Shown here one piece after another: positions 40,313-51,573 of a stretch of DNA of 54,435 bases. The translations under genes and the position numbers were made by a program. Every line of letters begins with the position of its first letter. The first letter of the stretch is position 1. The notes below the pieces were generated by a model, which made no database searches, was not told where the DNA came from, and saw only the letters and a list, made by a program, of their open reading frames with translations. Where the stretch lies: the NCBI GenBank assembly GCA_000151295.1, contig GG745339.1, positions 1,092,790 through 1,147,224 of the forward strand, read 5' to 3'. The DNA is from Allomyces macrogynus ATCC 38327. Taxonomy: Eukaryota; Blastocladiomycota; Blastocladiomycetes; Blastocladiales; Blastocladiaceae.

Positions 40313-41433
40313 ATGCCCGCGCCAATGACCCCCGAACTGCATGCCAAGCTGCTCAACCCGCCCGTTAACGGCTAGGTTACGCTCTCGCCTACGCACGCAC
40401 CTGGCCGGTGCCCGACGGCACTGAGCTGATCGCGACATTGAAGTGGGCGCACGGACTCGGCGAACAGATCAACCGCTATGACCACGTCTTCACCGACATG
40501 GCCATGGCCGGGATCTAAGTGCACGCATGGGACCAGCGCGGGTTTGGACGGACCGCGCTCAGAAACAAGTCGTAGGGCCGAATCAATGCGTGGTCGCAGG
40601 TGCTCGACGATGTCGCCGAGGCTCTCCACCGGAACACGGTCCTGGGGAAGCCCCAGTTTTTGGTGTGTACTGTGAAGGGGGCGGGGAGGGGTGGTGCTGT
40701 TGTATCACCACGCCGCCCGCAATCGCCAACCCCGGAACTTGACTAACCGTTCCGGTGTAACCAATAAGGTGGGCACAGCATGGGCGATCTCGTTGTGCTC
40801 GATTTCTTACGGACGCGCGGCAAGGACGCTGGTCTGGCCGGTGCGATCGCGGCCAGTACGTCTCGCCATTCTCCACCATCACCCTGCTCATTATCATCAT
40901 TCGCGTGACAATGCAACTCACCCAATCATTCACGTCCACCAGGTCCCGCATTAGAAGCTCCACTCGAATCCCGCGCACCCGCGCTCGCCATCCCCATCCT
41001 ACGCCTTCTCGCATCCAACGTGACCACGACCGCCAAAATCGACACGACCGTGCTCACGCACGACGAGGAGATCATGAAAGAGTATTTGGCGGACCAGTTG
41101 GTCTTGGGCACGCTCTCGCTCCGGTTCATGAATACCATGATTCGCGGCATGATTCAACTCGCGAAACCGGAAACACCGCGGACGCTGCCAGCCGAAATCC
41201 CGCTGCTCGTGACGCACGGGACCGAGGATAAATTGACGTATGCGCCGGGCACGGTCACTTTCTATGAGCGCGCACAGCATTTGGTTGATCGTGAAGTGAA
41301 AGTGTTTGATGGGCAGCGGCATGAGTTGCACCACGAGCCCGCGGTGCGCGACGAGGTTGTGCGGATATGGATCGATTGGATGAAGAAAAGGATGAATGGG
41401 CCGGTGCGCCAGAGTGTCGAGATGACGGCGTAA
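40313..41433 (+). pseudogene. Monoacylglycerol-lipase-like copy 4, broken in its first half
   Basis: Start-like ATG 40313 is followed by 'NPPVNG' and then TAG at the codon that is Trp in copies 2 and 3. About 14 nt are lost soon after ('DGHV' region). In the restored paralog frame there are further stops, TAA (40516-40518, Gln codon CAA in copy 3) and TAG (40573-40575). The acceptor before the nucleophile exon has lost one base relative to copy 3, yet GHSMG itself is still encoded. In contrast the last exon (from about 40955, clearly coding 41020-41433) is clean: 'LLVTHGTEDKLTYAPGT', 'RHELHHEPAVRDEVVRIW'. A truncated protein or functional RNA cannot be excluded, but a full lipase cannot be made. 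Confidence 0.85.
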
Positions 41434-41804
41434 AGTGGGAGAGATGTGCGTGGATCGGTTTTGCTCGGATAGAAAATAGACGCTGAGGACAAACGCAACG
41501 TGGACGATACAAGGGTCTCAACACGCCTTCCCTGGCGACAACGAAACGTCCTCGCGCTCCACCGCCGTGCTCCCAGCAACCAAGATCAACATGAACGAAC
41601 ACATGCATATTTTGGACACCCTGCCCGCGCGCCGGGGACAAATCAGCCCGTCTCGTCCCAGCCGCGGTGCGGCAACCCAAGAAGGAACATGGTACACGAT
41701 GAGAAACCGACTTGCGCCTTCCAAAACCGAAAAAAAAACTAAAGCAGAGGAACGAAAAAAACACGATAATTCACCTCGAAGGCCTTCAGTAGCCGTCAGC
41801 GTCA
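41434..41804. other. Spacer, lipase array / USP7 convergent 3' ends
   Basis: 371 nt between convergent stops, with an A-rich stretch (41730-41765). No gene is recognised. Confidence 0.5.
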
Positions 41805-44800
41805 TCAATTGAAGATGCGCAGACCGCGCTCAAGACTCGACATCATGCGCGACTGGCGGCGCTGCGGATGGTCGAGCGCGAGTGCAATCGTCGAGCTGTA
41901 GACCGCCTCCTGCGTCCCCATCGCCGCGGGGGTCGGCGGCTCGATCCCGGCCACCACGTCCGAGTACGCCGGCGGCGCAACGGCGACCACAGGCCCCGAT
42001 ACCAACAAGTCGGCCAACACCTGGTCGTCCTCGACCTCCTTGGCAGCCTGTTCCGAGAGCGCGCCGAGCGGCACGAGCTTGAACGCGACCTTGGTCATGT
42101 CCTTGTCCGAGTACCCAAGGTACTGCTGGACGCGCTTCTTGGTCGTGGCCATCGGTTCGCCCTGCACGACCGGGAACTTGAACGGTGTGCCGTGCAGCAA
42201 CGACGGCGTGCGATTCATGTGCACGACGCCCACATGGTGAACGGTGCCTTCGGCGACCGGTACGGCCTGGACAACAAACATAGTGTACTCCGGGATCACA
42301 GTCAACGACTCGTGTCCAGCAAATTCGCGCGTGATCTTGTGCCCGATCACCTCGTAGAGCCGCACGGGCAAGTCGGCCGGGATCCCGGCCTTGTCGGCGA
42401 TCGCAGCGAGCAAGGTGCCCGTCGTCGACGTCTTGGGCACCAGCACATCGACCGACTCTTCCTTACCAGGCACGAGCACGGTCGCGCGCACCGACCGCTT
42501 CGACTCAAACTCCTTGATCGAGACGTCGAGCACCTCGTAGAGCACCGTGACGGGCGGCGCGGTAATCGGGTCCGCGCCCAGGGGCGCGCGGAACTGGTAC
42601 GGCGTGGCGCCCAGCATATCGCCGAGCGTGACCGACGGCGTGGGCCGAATCACGGACCGCGGCATTTCCGAGACGTAGGTCGACGTGAACCGCAACTTCA
42701 TCGGGTCGTCGAGCCCCAACTCGTGCGCGACGCGCGCAGCGACATCGTCGTACCGTACGCGCTTCGACAGCGACAGCGCGACTTCGCGCGTGGGGTTCGG
42801 GTGCACCGGGCTCTCGCCGCCCTCCGGGTGCGGGTGCCGCGGCTTGAAGACAACTTCGGCGCGGTTCTGCAGGTACTCGTAGTACTCGGCGACCGACCGC
42901 GGCGTGCCGGGAGGGAGCGCGGCAATTGCCGCCGCCGCATCGTCGAGCACGGGCTCCACGGCCATAATGTCACCGTCGGTCATTTCCTGCGTGGCAAACG
43001 GCCGCGCCGGGTCAATGGGCGAAATCAGCGTCGCGTGCACTTCCTCGAAAATGCGCAGGTCCGTGCCGGCGGGCACGCCCAGCATCTCGGCGACTTGCGG
43101 GAAGATATCACGCGGCAGCGTCATGCGCGGCACCTGCAGGTGGCCCTTGATCGTGAGCGTCTGCGAGACCACGTCGAACGCCTTGATGAAGAGCAGCATC
43201 GTCGCGCTCACGTAATCGGCCCGCGGCATCGGCGCCGGCGCGAGCGGCGCGGCCACCTCGAGCGGCGGCATGTCCGTGTCAGCGGGCTCGGCGACGGGCG
43301 CCGCATCTGCCGTCTCCGACTCGGACAGGACCTCGGCATAGACGCGAATCTCGTAGGGCCACGAGTTGGGTGTGGTCGTGTGCCGCTTCTGCAGCGTCTC
43401 AAGGTTCAGCTGCATGTCGGGGCCCGAGATCACATTTTCGGCGTCGGGCCGCAACGTCTTGTTCTCGCGCGGCGTGAGCAGCCAGAACCGGAGCCGGTCC
43501 TCAGGGATCCCGCGGTCGGCGGCGTACGCCTTTTGCACGGCGGGCCACGCCGTCTCGTGCTTGTGGAACCGCTTGTTCCACTCGCCATTCGGCACAGTCG
43601 CGCCGCCAAACGACCACAAGTCGAGCCCGTTGTAGTTACGCATCGCCGCGTCGTCAATGATGCGCACGTGTAGCATAAACTCGCGCTCGCGAATATCGCG
43701 CAGTCGCGCCTCGTGCTCCTGCCGCTCGCGGTCGAGCTGGTCGCGAATCGCGGCCGGCACATCGTTCTCCGTGACTTCGCATAGGGTCGTATCGTAGTCG
43801 GACTCGCGCAGGTAGACGAGCATGTAGGCATTGGTGAACCGCTTGTGCACCATGCCCATGGCGCGCGGCGCGGCCCCACCGAGCCCCGGACGCTTGGCGG
43901 CCGGGTACTCGCCGCCGAAATTATCATCGAGCACTTCCTTCAGCGTGACGGGCACGACGCGGTCGTCGTCAAACTTGAACCATTTGTTCTCGCGCCGCGG
44001 GCGAATGAACGCGCAGTAGTGGCCGCCGTCGACGCTGCCGGAATGCACGAGCACGCCGTGCAGGTGGTACTTTTGCGGGCCCGGCGGCGGGACGTCGGCC
44101 TCCTCCTCCTCGCCCTCGGCGGGCGTCGGCGGGACCAAGAACTCGTCGAGGTCGAGGTCGAGCGGGAACTCGTACCGGTCGTTGATCTTGACCATTTGGT
44201 CGCGCATAAAGTCATACTCGAACCGCTTGAGCTGCAAGTGCAGGACCGACGGGAACTTGGTGAAGACGACCCCCTTCTTCGCGTCCTGCAGGCCGTAACC
44301 CTCGGCCATATACTTGTTCTCGCCCTCAAGCGTCTCCACCTGAATGTAGTCACGGAACGAGTCGTAGACGGTCGGCATGCCCTTGACGTTGAGCTGAATG
44401 TCGTAAAAATCCTCGGTGCGCGACGACTCGTAGTCGACGTTGACGCACTTGATATACGACTTCATTTGCCCGACAAACAGCCGCTGAATCATCCCGTCGG
44501 CGGGCGTGCCCTTCATCTTCTCTTCGAGATTGTCGGTGAGCACGCGCAGAAACTCTTGCACGTCGTGCTGCGCAAACGCATCGACTGTGTTCCACCCAAA
44601 CGACTTGGTGAGCTCGTTTGTCTCGACGGCGTCGTCGGACGTCTGCATAAAGTAGAAGAGCCGCTGCAGCGAAAGCGTCACGGATTTCGACGCGTGCTCG
44701 TCGTCCTTGGGCAGCGGGATCTGGTAGACGGCCTTGCGGAAATAGTTGGTACAGAACAGACTTTGCAGGATCGAGTTCATGTAGCAGGTCGCGCCCTGGT

Positions 44801-45838
44801 TCTTGAGCCCGACGTGGCCCGTGACCGTCTTGGAATGGTAGTCCTTGAACGAGTGGAAGAGCACGCCCGTCTCGTCCTCGAGCATGCGGATGCGCGCAAA
44901 CAGCAGCGTGCGGTCCTGGTGCACGTACTGGCCGAGCGACGCCAAGGCGACAAAATGCGTAAAACCCCAGTCGAGCTCGATCTCGCCAAACCGGTGGTTC
45001 GAGTACTGGAAGTGGCACTGCGTGTCGTTGTCCGGGTGCACCATGCCGAGCACAAAGTCGGCCGGAATCGCTTGCGCGGGCGTACGGCCCTCCCAGTCGT
45101 CGAGCATCACGTAGAGCGCCACCTTGTCGGCATTGTTGCCGTTCGGGAAACAGAGAATGCGCCTAGGATTGTCGAGAAAGTCGGGTCAGCGACGATTTAC
45201 GCTGCAAGCGGGAAGGCCCAACACGCGCACGCGTGCAAAAAAAAAAAAAAAAAAGCACCATTGGCGGCCGCCGAGCGTGATGGGCGGGCTAGTGACGCGG
45301 TTCTCGGTGCGCAACTTGGCCCACGACTCGATATTCCAGACAATGTCGGCGGTCTCGACGGGCTTGTAATTGCTGCCGAGATCGTCGAGCATCTTGGCGG
45401 CCTTGGTCAGGTCTGTGCGTTGCGCGCGCGGGATGGACGTTAGCTCGAGCTCCAGGCACCGTTCACGCTAGCGCGCACGTGTTCGAGAATCGCTGAATCG
45501 AGCTACTAGCGTGTCAACGTACAGTTGTCCGGGTGCGTAACCTCTATTCAAGGGAGGGATCCGTCGTTAGTCGACTGTTCGCGGCACTGCGTGATGGAAG
45601 GGAGCGACCCCTCGCATACCAATTGATCCCGTCGATTCGTGCGACGCGGTGCGGTCGCGCGGCGGCGTGGCCGGGGCCAGGTCCTAATCCGAGCATTCAG
45701 TCTTGTGCCCCACATCGCGCACGTTCGCCAAATCGCGGCACCGCGTACCTTGTCACCCCCTGCAAGAACGACAGCGGCATGGTTAGGCGACCGCGGCGGC
45801 GCGTCGGGGCTCGCCGAAAGCGGCTCGGGCGTGTGCAT
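41805..45838 (-). CDS. UBP15: Ubiquitin carboxyl-terminal hydrolase, USP7/UBP15 family
   Basis: Exons 45838-45749, 45683-45620, 45543-45523, 45412-45259 and 45162-41805 (1228 aa). The 3'-most exon is unambiguous; the short N-terminal exons were placed by splice consensus and phase and are less sure. The MATH/TRAF domain crosses the last intron ('VWNIESWAKLRTENRVTSPP', 'LGGRQW|RILCFPNGNN', 'YVMLDDWEG'). The USP domain follows: Cys box 'VGLKNQGATCYMNSILQSLF', 'LTKSFGWNTVDAFAQHDVQE', 'LHLQLKRFEYD', His box 'VHSGSVDGGHYCAFIRPR', 'NAYMLVYLRES'. Ubiquitin-like repeats fill the C-terminal half, ending LRIFN. Human USP7 (p53/MDM2 axis) and yeast Ubp15 (peroxisome, cell cycle) are the counterparts. 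The last intron (96 nt) carries an 18-base T tract directly after its GTGC donor. Nucleus and cytoplasm expected. Confidence 0.92.
45237..45254. repeat. Homopolymer A18/T18 inside the USP7 intron
   Basis: Eighteen A on the plus strand, equal to an 18-base T run starting 4 nt into the intron 45258-45163 of the minus-strand gene. It places the pyrimidine tract at the donor end rather than at the acceptor end. Confidence 0.9.
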
Positions 45839-46621
45839 GGCGTGAACGACAGTGACGGCGGCGTGCGCAAGCGGCGGGGCGGCGGGCGAGACGGAGCGCG
45901 CGTGCGAGGATGACCGGCGCGGCCACAGGAACGACAGGCGCGACGGCAGCGTGATGGCGGGTGGCAGGAGCCGGGAGGCCGGGACGCGGGGATCCGAGAC
46001 GGCGCGGGGGGGTTATTCGGCACGGAGAAAGAGAGAAACGACGCGCGCGCTCGATCGAGTCGACGTCGTGATGGGTTGGGGGTGCGTCCTTGGGGTAAGG
46101 CCGGATGAGCTGAGCTGGTGAGCGGGGGCGCCGGCGACGGGTGGCGGCCGGTGCGCGTGGCCGGATGCGGGGAGTTGCGCGGCGAGAGCGGGGCAGTTGC
46201 GGCGCGCGCGGCAGTCGTGCAGCGTCGGCGCGATGGTCGTCGTGTCGAGGATCGGCGCGCAGGACAGAGTCCACCGCGTCGTCTTGTCTGTGGCGCGGTC
46301 TAACGACGTGGTTGGAGCAACAAAGAGACGCTGGAAAACGCGCTTGCCAAGCTTGCTATGCTCCCTGCTGGCTCGCCCTGGCACGCCCATCCAAGACGCG
46401 TGATCATCTCAACTTCACTTCATTCCCGTAAAAATACGCAACAACCAAACATGGATCAAACAGCGACATGACCGCCGAAAGATGCAGCCAAACCAGACCA
46501 AACGACCACGAAAGAAACCAAACGCTCAAGATCAAACCAAACTAGACCAACGCGCGATCAGGGCTCTGGGAAACACGACACGCAACTGTGGGGAACGAAC
46601 AAGCTGTGGAAGGCTGGACGT
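45839..46621. other. Intergenic spacer (USP7 promoter / eIF3c 3' flank)
   Basis: 783 nt, very GC-rich on the USP7 side and A/C-rich (ACCAAAC-type) near 46430-46560 on the eIF3c side. Open frames here have no family resemblance; a longer USP7 5' leader is possible. Confidence 0.45.
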
Positions 46622-49224
46622 TTAGTTGTCGCCGCCGGCCGCCGCGGCCGCACTCCGGTTACTGTTGTTGTCGTTGTAGTTCTTCTTCTCGTACGTGCGG
46701 TTGCTGCCGCCCGACCGGTTCCCGCCACGGTTCCCACCGCGGCCGCCGCGGCCGCCACGCCCACCTTGGTACCCACCACGACGGCCCTCCCCGCCACGGC
46801 CACCACGGTCATCACCGTGCTGCTTCTTCTGGTGCTGCTGCGCGCGCGCATCGAGGATCTTGTCCTGGTTGTCAGCCATGTGCAGCAACTTGTCGGTGAG
46901 CGCGTGCGAGAGCCACTGCACTTTGGTGAGCGGCGGCGTGACAAGCACGATCCCGTGCACGCCGTCCAACTTGGCACCGGCCAAGTCGCCTCCGGCAATC
47001 ATTTGCGTGACGAGCGCCGTGACGCGCGCCTCCGACAGCTCAAACGTGGCCGCCAAGTGCGCGACACTCAGCGACGTCGCCTGCGTCGCCGTCTGGTGCA
47101 CCCACGTAGCCAGCGCCGCCTCCTGGACCTTGGTGCGCAGCATTGCCTTGACCCCCTGCGCGTCGGGCAGGTAGCTCCAGACACGCACGGCCGTCAGGTA
47201 ACTATAGGCCTGCTGCCACTCGCCCGTGAACATGGCGCGCGCGGCCGCCATGATATGGTCGCGCGTGTTCTCGGGCGGGCCCTGGAACAGGTTGCGCTCG
47301 TTAGCCTCGAGCATGCGACGGAACGTCTTCGACAGAACACGGCGGCGGCCTTGGTCGTGCGGGTTTGCCGCCATGTAGGGCACCTCAAGCAGCATCGACG
47401 CCGTCTGGTAGGCGGCCTCGACGAGCTCCATGTTCACGGCGAGCCCCGGGCCCGTGGCCGTCGTCGCGGCCGCACCCTGCGCCGAAATCCCGGCCAGCAA
47501 TTCGCGCGCGTAACCGGTGGTGAGGATCTCGTGCAGCGCCGTGTGCGCCTCCTTGAGCAAACCCAAACGGAACGCCGAGAGACCCATTTGCACGAGCGCG
47601 CGGTTGTAGAGCGCCTGCGTCGGGACATCGGCCATGCGAATCGACTCCTGGAGCCCGGACATGAGCACCATGTCGCGCGCCTGGTAGTACCGGCAATGCA
47701 GTGCGTGGTGGTAGACGTGGCAGAGCACGGCGCGCGTGCGCGTGCGGTCCGACGCGTGCTGGTAGAGGTAGGCGCAGAGGTCCGGGACCGTAGCTAGCGT
47801 CAAGTCGGCAACGTTCGCGTGCCGCGCACGGACGTACTGGTCGACCTTGGCCTGGACCGCGTCGGGCCGCGCGTGCACGAGCTCGACGCGCCGCAGGCGC
47901 ACGCGCTGCAGCGCTGCGGCGTCGTCGATGCGCAGCACGTACGACTCGGTACGGAGCAGGACCACATAGGCCACGACGTCGTCGCGCAGGCGCTCCGCAA
48001 ACTCAGGCGTCTGCATGTCCATGGCCTGCAGGATCTTGAAGTACTCTTCGTAGAGTCGGTCGACCTGCGCGGCAAGGTTGCCGCGCACGCGCAGCGGCGC
48101 AGCCGTGTCGCCCTGCTCCTTGATGGCCGCAGCGACGGTCTCGTCGTCCTCCTCGTCGACGTCCTCGCGCAGAATGACCGTCGGGTGCGCATCGAGCAAG
48201 TCGAGCAGCTGCGTGATGGCGGCCATGGCCTGCTTCCACTGGTGCACGGGCAGGTGGTTCTGCGCCGAACTCGGGTAATCGAAATGGCACGAGACGAGCG
48301 ACAGCAGAATCTTGGCCTGCTGGAAGGGCAGTGGCGCCACCTCAAACAGCCGGTCGAGCGCAAGCACAATCGTCTCGCGCGACGTGCCCTTCTTACCGCG
48401 GGCAATGATCACGTCCGACAGCTTTTCCAAGACATTGGCGGGGGCCACGTCGCCGCCGAGCAGCGCCGTCACGGCATCCTGTTGCTTCTTCTCGTCCTTG
48501 GCACCGACCTTGACAAAGCCCTCGTCCTCGGCACCGGCGTCGGGCGTCGGCGTCTCGAGCGCGCGCTTGGCACCGGCCGCGGGCTGGGCAGCAGCGGCAG
48601 CGGGTGCGGGTTTCGGGGTGAGCGGCTTCTTGACGACCACGTCGTCCTTGAGCCAGCGCGCGCGGCGCTGGTTGAGATCCTTGGGGCGCTCCTTTAAGTG
48701 ATCACGACGATCCAAATCAGCGGATGATTCAATGGAAATACTGTGCGCTTGCAGCAGGAAGAAGGAGTACGTACGTCCTCGGACGACTCATCCGACGACG
48801 ACTCGTCCGAGTCGGACGGGAACATGTCGCTCGAGTCCTCGTCCGATGACGAGGACGCGGCCGCGGGCTTCTTGCCGGCCGCGACCGCCGGGTCTTTCAT
48901 GAACCGGTGAGCGGGCTTGGTCGGTGCGGCGGCCGCGGGCTTGGCGGCCTCGGCGTCCGACTCGTCCGACGACTCGTCCTCCGACGACTCCTCCTCACTC
49001 TCATCCTCGGACGTGTCCTCGTCGGTCGACGTGTCGCTGTCCTCGTCGGAGGTGGTCTCGTCGCCGCCGCGGAACGCGAGCCACTTGGACTTGGTGATCT
49101 TGGCCGTGGCCGGGCGCGACGCAAAGAAGCCACCACCCTGTTGCTGGTCGTCGTCGGACGAGTCCGAGTCGTCCGAGTCGGAGGCGGCGGGGCGCACGCG
49201 CGCCGTGTTTTTGCGCGACGACAT
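46622..49224 (-). CDS. NIP1: Translation initiation factor eIF3 subunit c
   Basis: Exons 49224-48775 and 48691-46622 (839 aa), with an 83-nt intron (GTACGT...TTAAAG). The N-terminus is acidic/Ser-rich ('SDSDDSDSSDDD', 'DEDSDTSTDEDTSEDES'), as in eIF3c, and holds many casein-kinase-2-like sites. After the junction, 'ERPKDLNQRRARWLKDD' leads to 'VLEKLSDVIIARGKKGTSR' and 'ILLSLVSCHFDYPSSAQ', then the eIF3c helical core ('RARHANVADLTLATVPDLCA', 'LCHVYHHALHCRYYQARDMV', 'IRMADVPTQALYNRALVQMG') and a PCI domain ('AYSYLTAVRVWSYLP', 'LRTKVQEAALATW', 'LSVAHLAATFELSEARV'). The C-terminus is an RGG/RGGR tail followed by an Asn/Lys stretch. It is a core cytoplasmic subunit that links eIF1, eIF5 and the 40S subunit. 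Confidence 0.95.
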
Positions 49225-49797
49225 GATTGGGCCGGGTGGTCTGGGTAGAGACTCGTGTGGGGCGCAGAGGCTCTCGGTGGGTGGGGGAGAGAGCAGGCGC
49301 GCGACGCGAGTCGTGGGATGAGCGGCTCAGGGACGCGGATCGGATCAGGCCGATATGCGGGCAGTTCCGTTGCGGTGCGGGTCGAACGCGATCACGGGCG
49401 GGCGGCGGTGCACGGCGACGACGACGACGTGCTGATCCTGTCGCGTGTCTCCACGGCGGGGCAGCGCTCGGCGGTGGTAGTCTGGTCACGCCGACTCGCG
49501 TGACCTGGCGCCATGCCACGCTTTGCTGCTGAAGCTGTCGTCTGGCAGCCTGTTGACAACATCACGCGCTGACACGCGAAGCGTTGCCTTTTTGGACCCA
49601 AGGGATGGCCCCGGTGGCCATGGGCTAAACGCCAAACGTAACCCGACCCCGCTCGCAACTCCTCTCAGCGGAATGGCGTCTTTGCTGATGCCGACCGTCA
49701 GTCCGTCAACGGTGGCCAAGAACTGTGGACAAGAACGAGGCATTTGCCATGAACCAGCGTCTATTTCTTCGCGACCCTACAATCGCCATCGACAAAT
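49225..49797. other. Intergenic spacer (eIF3c promoter / SDR 3' flank)
   Basis: 573 nt. No gene, tRNA or repeat is recognised. Confidence 0.5.
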
Positions 49798-50811
49798 CTA
49801 CTCGACGGTCCTCGCCACGTTGCGCTCAATTTCAGCGACCATCTGCTCGCCCAAAATCCTGCGCACCAACTCAATGCTCATCTCCCACAACCGCTTCTGC
49901 AACTCCGGGTCGGTCCCAAACTTGCTCGGGGTCGCGACCTTGCCGTACGGGACCAAGTAGAGCCCCGACTCGTTGTCAAGCTTGGGCGACGTCGCGGCTG
50001 CAAGCGTCGTGCGCGCGCCATTCACGGGATTCTTGGCCGCGACCGTGCTGAGCGCCGCCGACAGCGTCGCGACAACCCCACCAAACGCGTCCTTGATGCC
50101 CGTGCGCTGCAGGTCCGTGTCCACGTACCCCGGATGCACGGCAAATACGTGCAGGTTGGGCTGTCGTGCAGCGAGCGCCTTGGCAAACAGCAAGTTTGCG
50201 AGCTTGGACTGTCCGTATGCGTTCGTTGCCGTGTAAATCGCCTCGGATGGGTGCTTGGCGCTGCCGTTCTCGGCGGGGTTTGGCGCTGCCGGGTCGACGT
50301 AGACTTGCTCGAGCTTGTCGGTGAGCCCGAAACTGTATGTCACCTTGTGCGCAATCGACGAGAGCACCACGACGCGACCAGTCCCCTTCTTGATGGCCGG
50401 CAAGAGCAGCGTCGTGAAGACAAAATGGCCCATGTGGTTGCACCCAAACTGCGACTCGATCCCGTCTTGCGTGAGCCGGTACGGCACGGCCATGATCCCA
50501 GCGTTGTTGATCAAGACGTCGATTTGCTCGCCCTTGTCGACAAGCGACCGCGCGGCACTGGCGACTTGAGCGAGCGAGTTCAAATCGAGTTCGAGAAACT
50601 CGAACTGCGGCGAGTATGGCGCGAGCGTGTGGCGGATCTTGGCCATGGCCAAGTTTGCTTTCTTGCCGTCCCGACACGCGAAAATGACACGCGCATGATG
50701 CTTGGCGAGGTGCAACGCCGTCTGATACCCGATGCCCTTGTTGGCGCCGGTCACGAGAAAAGTTTTTCCAGCGAGGTCGGGGATATCGGCGGTGGAGAAG
50801 CCGTTGCCCAT
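49798..50811 (-). CDS. Short-chain dehydrogenase/reductase, retinol-dehydrogenase/WWOX-like
   Basis: A single exon of 337 aa from ATG 50811 (MGNGFSTADIPDLAGKTFLV). Classical SDR signatures are all present: the nucleotide-binding TGANKGIG (about residues 22-29), 'FACRDGKKA' with an Arg that favours NADP(H), 'LDLNSLAQV', 'INNAGIMAVP', 'GCNHMGHFVFT', catalytic Ser in 'VVVLSSIAHK', catalytic Tyr/Lys in 'NAYGQSKLANLL', and 'VHPGYVDTDL'. The 'N.MGHF.LT' and 'AYGQSKLANLLF' stretches are typical of the RDH11-14/WWOX and fungal light-induced protein group. The substrate (retinoid, steroid, fatty aldehyde or other carbonyl) cannot be told from sequence. There is no signal peptide or clear membrane helix, so it is probably cytosolic or peripheral. 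Confidence 0.92.
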   Translation of the reverse strand: MGNGFSTADIPDLAGKTFLVTGANKGIGYQTALHLAKHHARVIFACRDGKKANLAMAKIRHTLAPYSPQFEFLELDLNSLAQVASAARSLVDKGEQIDVLINNAGIMAVPYRLTQDGIESQFGCNHMGHFVFTTLLLPAIKKGTGRVVVLSSIAHKVTYSFGLTDKLEQVYVDPAAPNPAENGSAKHPSEAIYTATNAYGQSKLANLLFAKALAARQPNLHVFAVHPGYVDTDLQRTGIKDAFGGVVATLSAALSTVAAKNPVNGARTTLAAATSPKLDNESGLYLVPYGKVATPSKFGTDPELQKRLWEMSIELVRRILGEQMVAEIERNVARTVE

Positions 50812-51573
50812 CTCGAAAAAGTCGATGGATGAGTCGGGGAGGGGGTTGTGGTGGTCGTTGAGGGGTGAAGCCCTGGAAGCGCCGTGGGAGACGCGTTCTT
50901 ATGAGGTTCTGATACTTTGGCGTCCCAGACGGGCATGGCCGCACCGAGCGCGCCGATTTTCGGTGTGGCGACGAGTGGCGAACGGATGCTGAGGTGAGCG
51001 TGCAACCGTTGAGTTTATGAGGCTCGGGTTGTACAAAATCCGGTCGGTTGGCTAACTCTCCGGAGCATACCGAGAAATAAATAGACTAGGAATATTGTCC
51101 ACCTTGTCCATTGTGGGGGTTATGCCGTGGCGAGCCGTGGGCGGATAGATTCAGGCCGATTCAGGCATCAGCACGCTGGCCCGAAGCGTCCAAGTGAACG
51201 GCCCGACTGGGCGCAAGGAGAACAATCCACCATCTCTCCGACGCGCACGCCAGGTGGGGAGAAACAATAATTATCGTCCCGGTTCAATCTGAAGCCTGCA
51301 GGGTTCGACGACGACGACGACGTGGCACTTGCGCGTGTTGAAATGCTTTTGGATTGCTGACTGATTTTGGGCGATCGTCTCGCGCGCGTCTCGCGCATGG
51401 CAGGATGCAAGAACAACAACTGCCACGGCGCCAACTGTCCGGCTCCACCTCTCTTGCACAACGGTCGACCGACGACCGCTTGTTTATCGTCGACTGAAAT
51501 CAAGCCCGCTTGCGACCGACTGCAACTTTTTTTTTCATCTGCTGGCGACAACGTCCAGCGCTGCCGCTCAAGC
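50812..51573. other. Divergent upstream region (SDR / Zn2Cys6 factor)
   Basis: 762 nt between divergent starts. It contains a GAC-type trinucleotide run (51308-51320) and T9 at 51529-51537, about 40 nt before the chosen ATG of the rightward gene. An earlier in-frame ATG at 51397 would absorb part of this region into the coding sequence. Confidence 0.5.

Noticed and set aside
35322..41433. Alternative genetic code (TAG read as Trp or Gln) to explain stops in lipase copies 1 and 4
   Set aside because: Intact copy 2 terminates with TAG, and the broken copies also have indels and a TAA, so they are pseudogenes.
41868..45443. Plus-strand open frames of 601 and 532 codons opposite USP7
   Set aside because: Antisense shadows of a highly conserved USP7 coding region, with no family signal of their own.
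45852..46274. Open frames on both strands between USP7 and eIF3c
   Set aside because: Low-complexity Arg/Ala/Gly translation in very GC-rich DNA without splice support or family resemblance.
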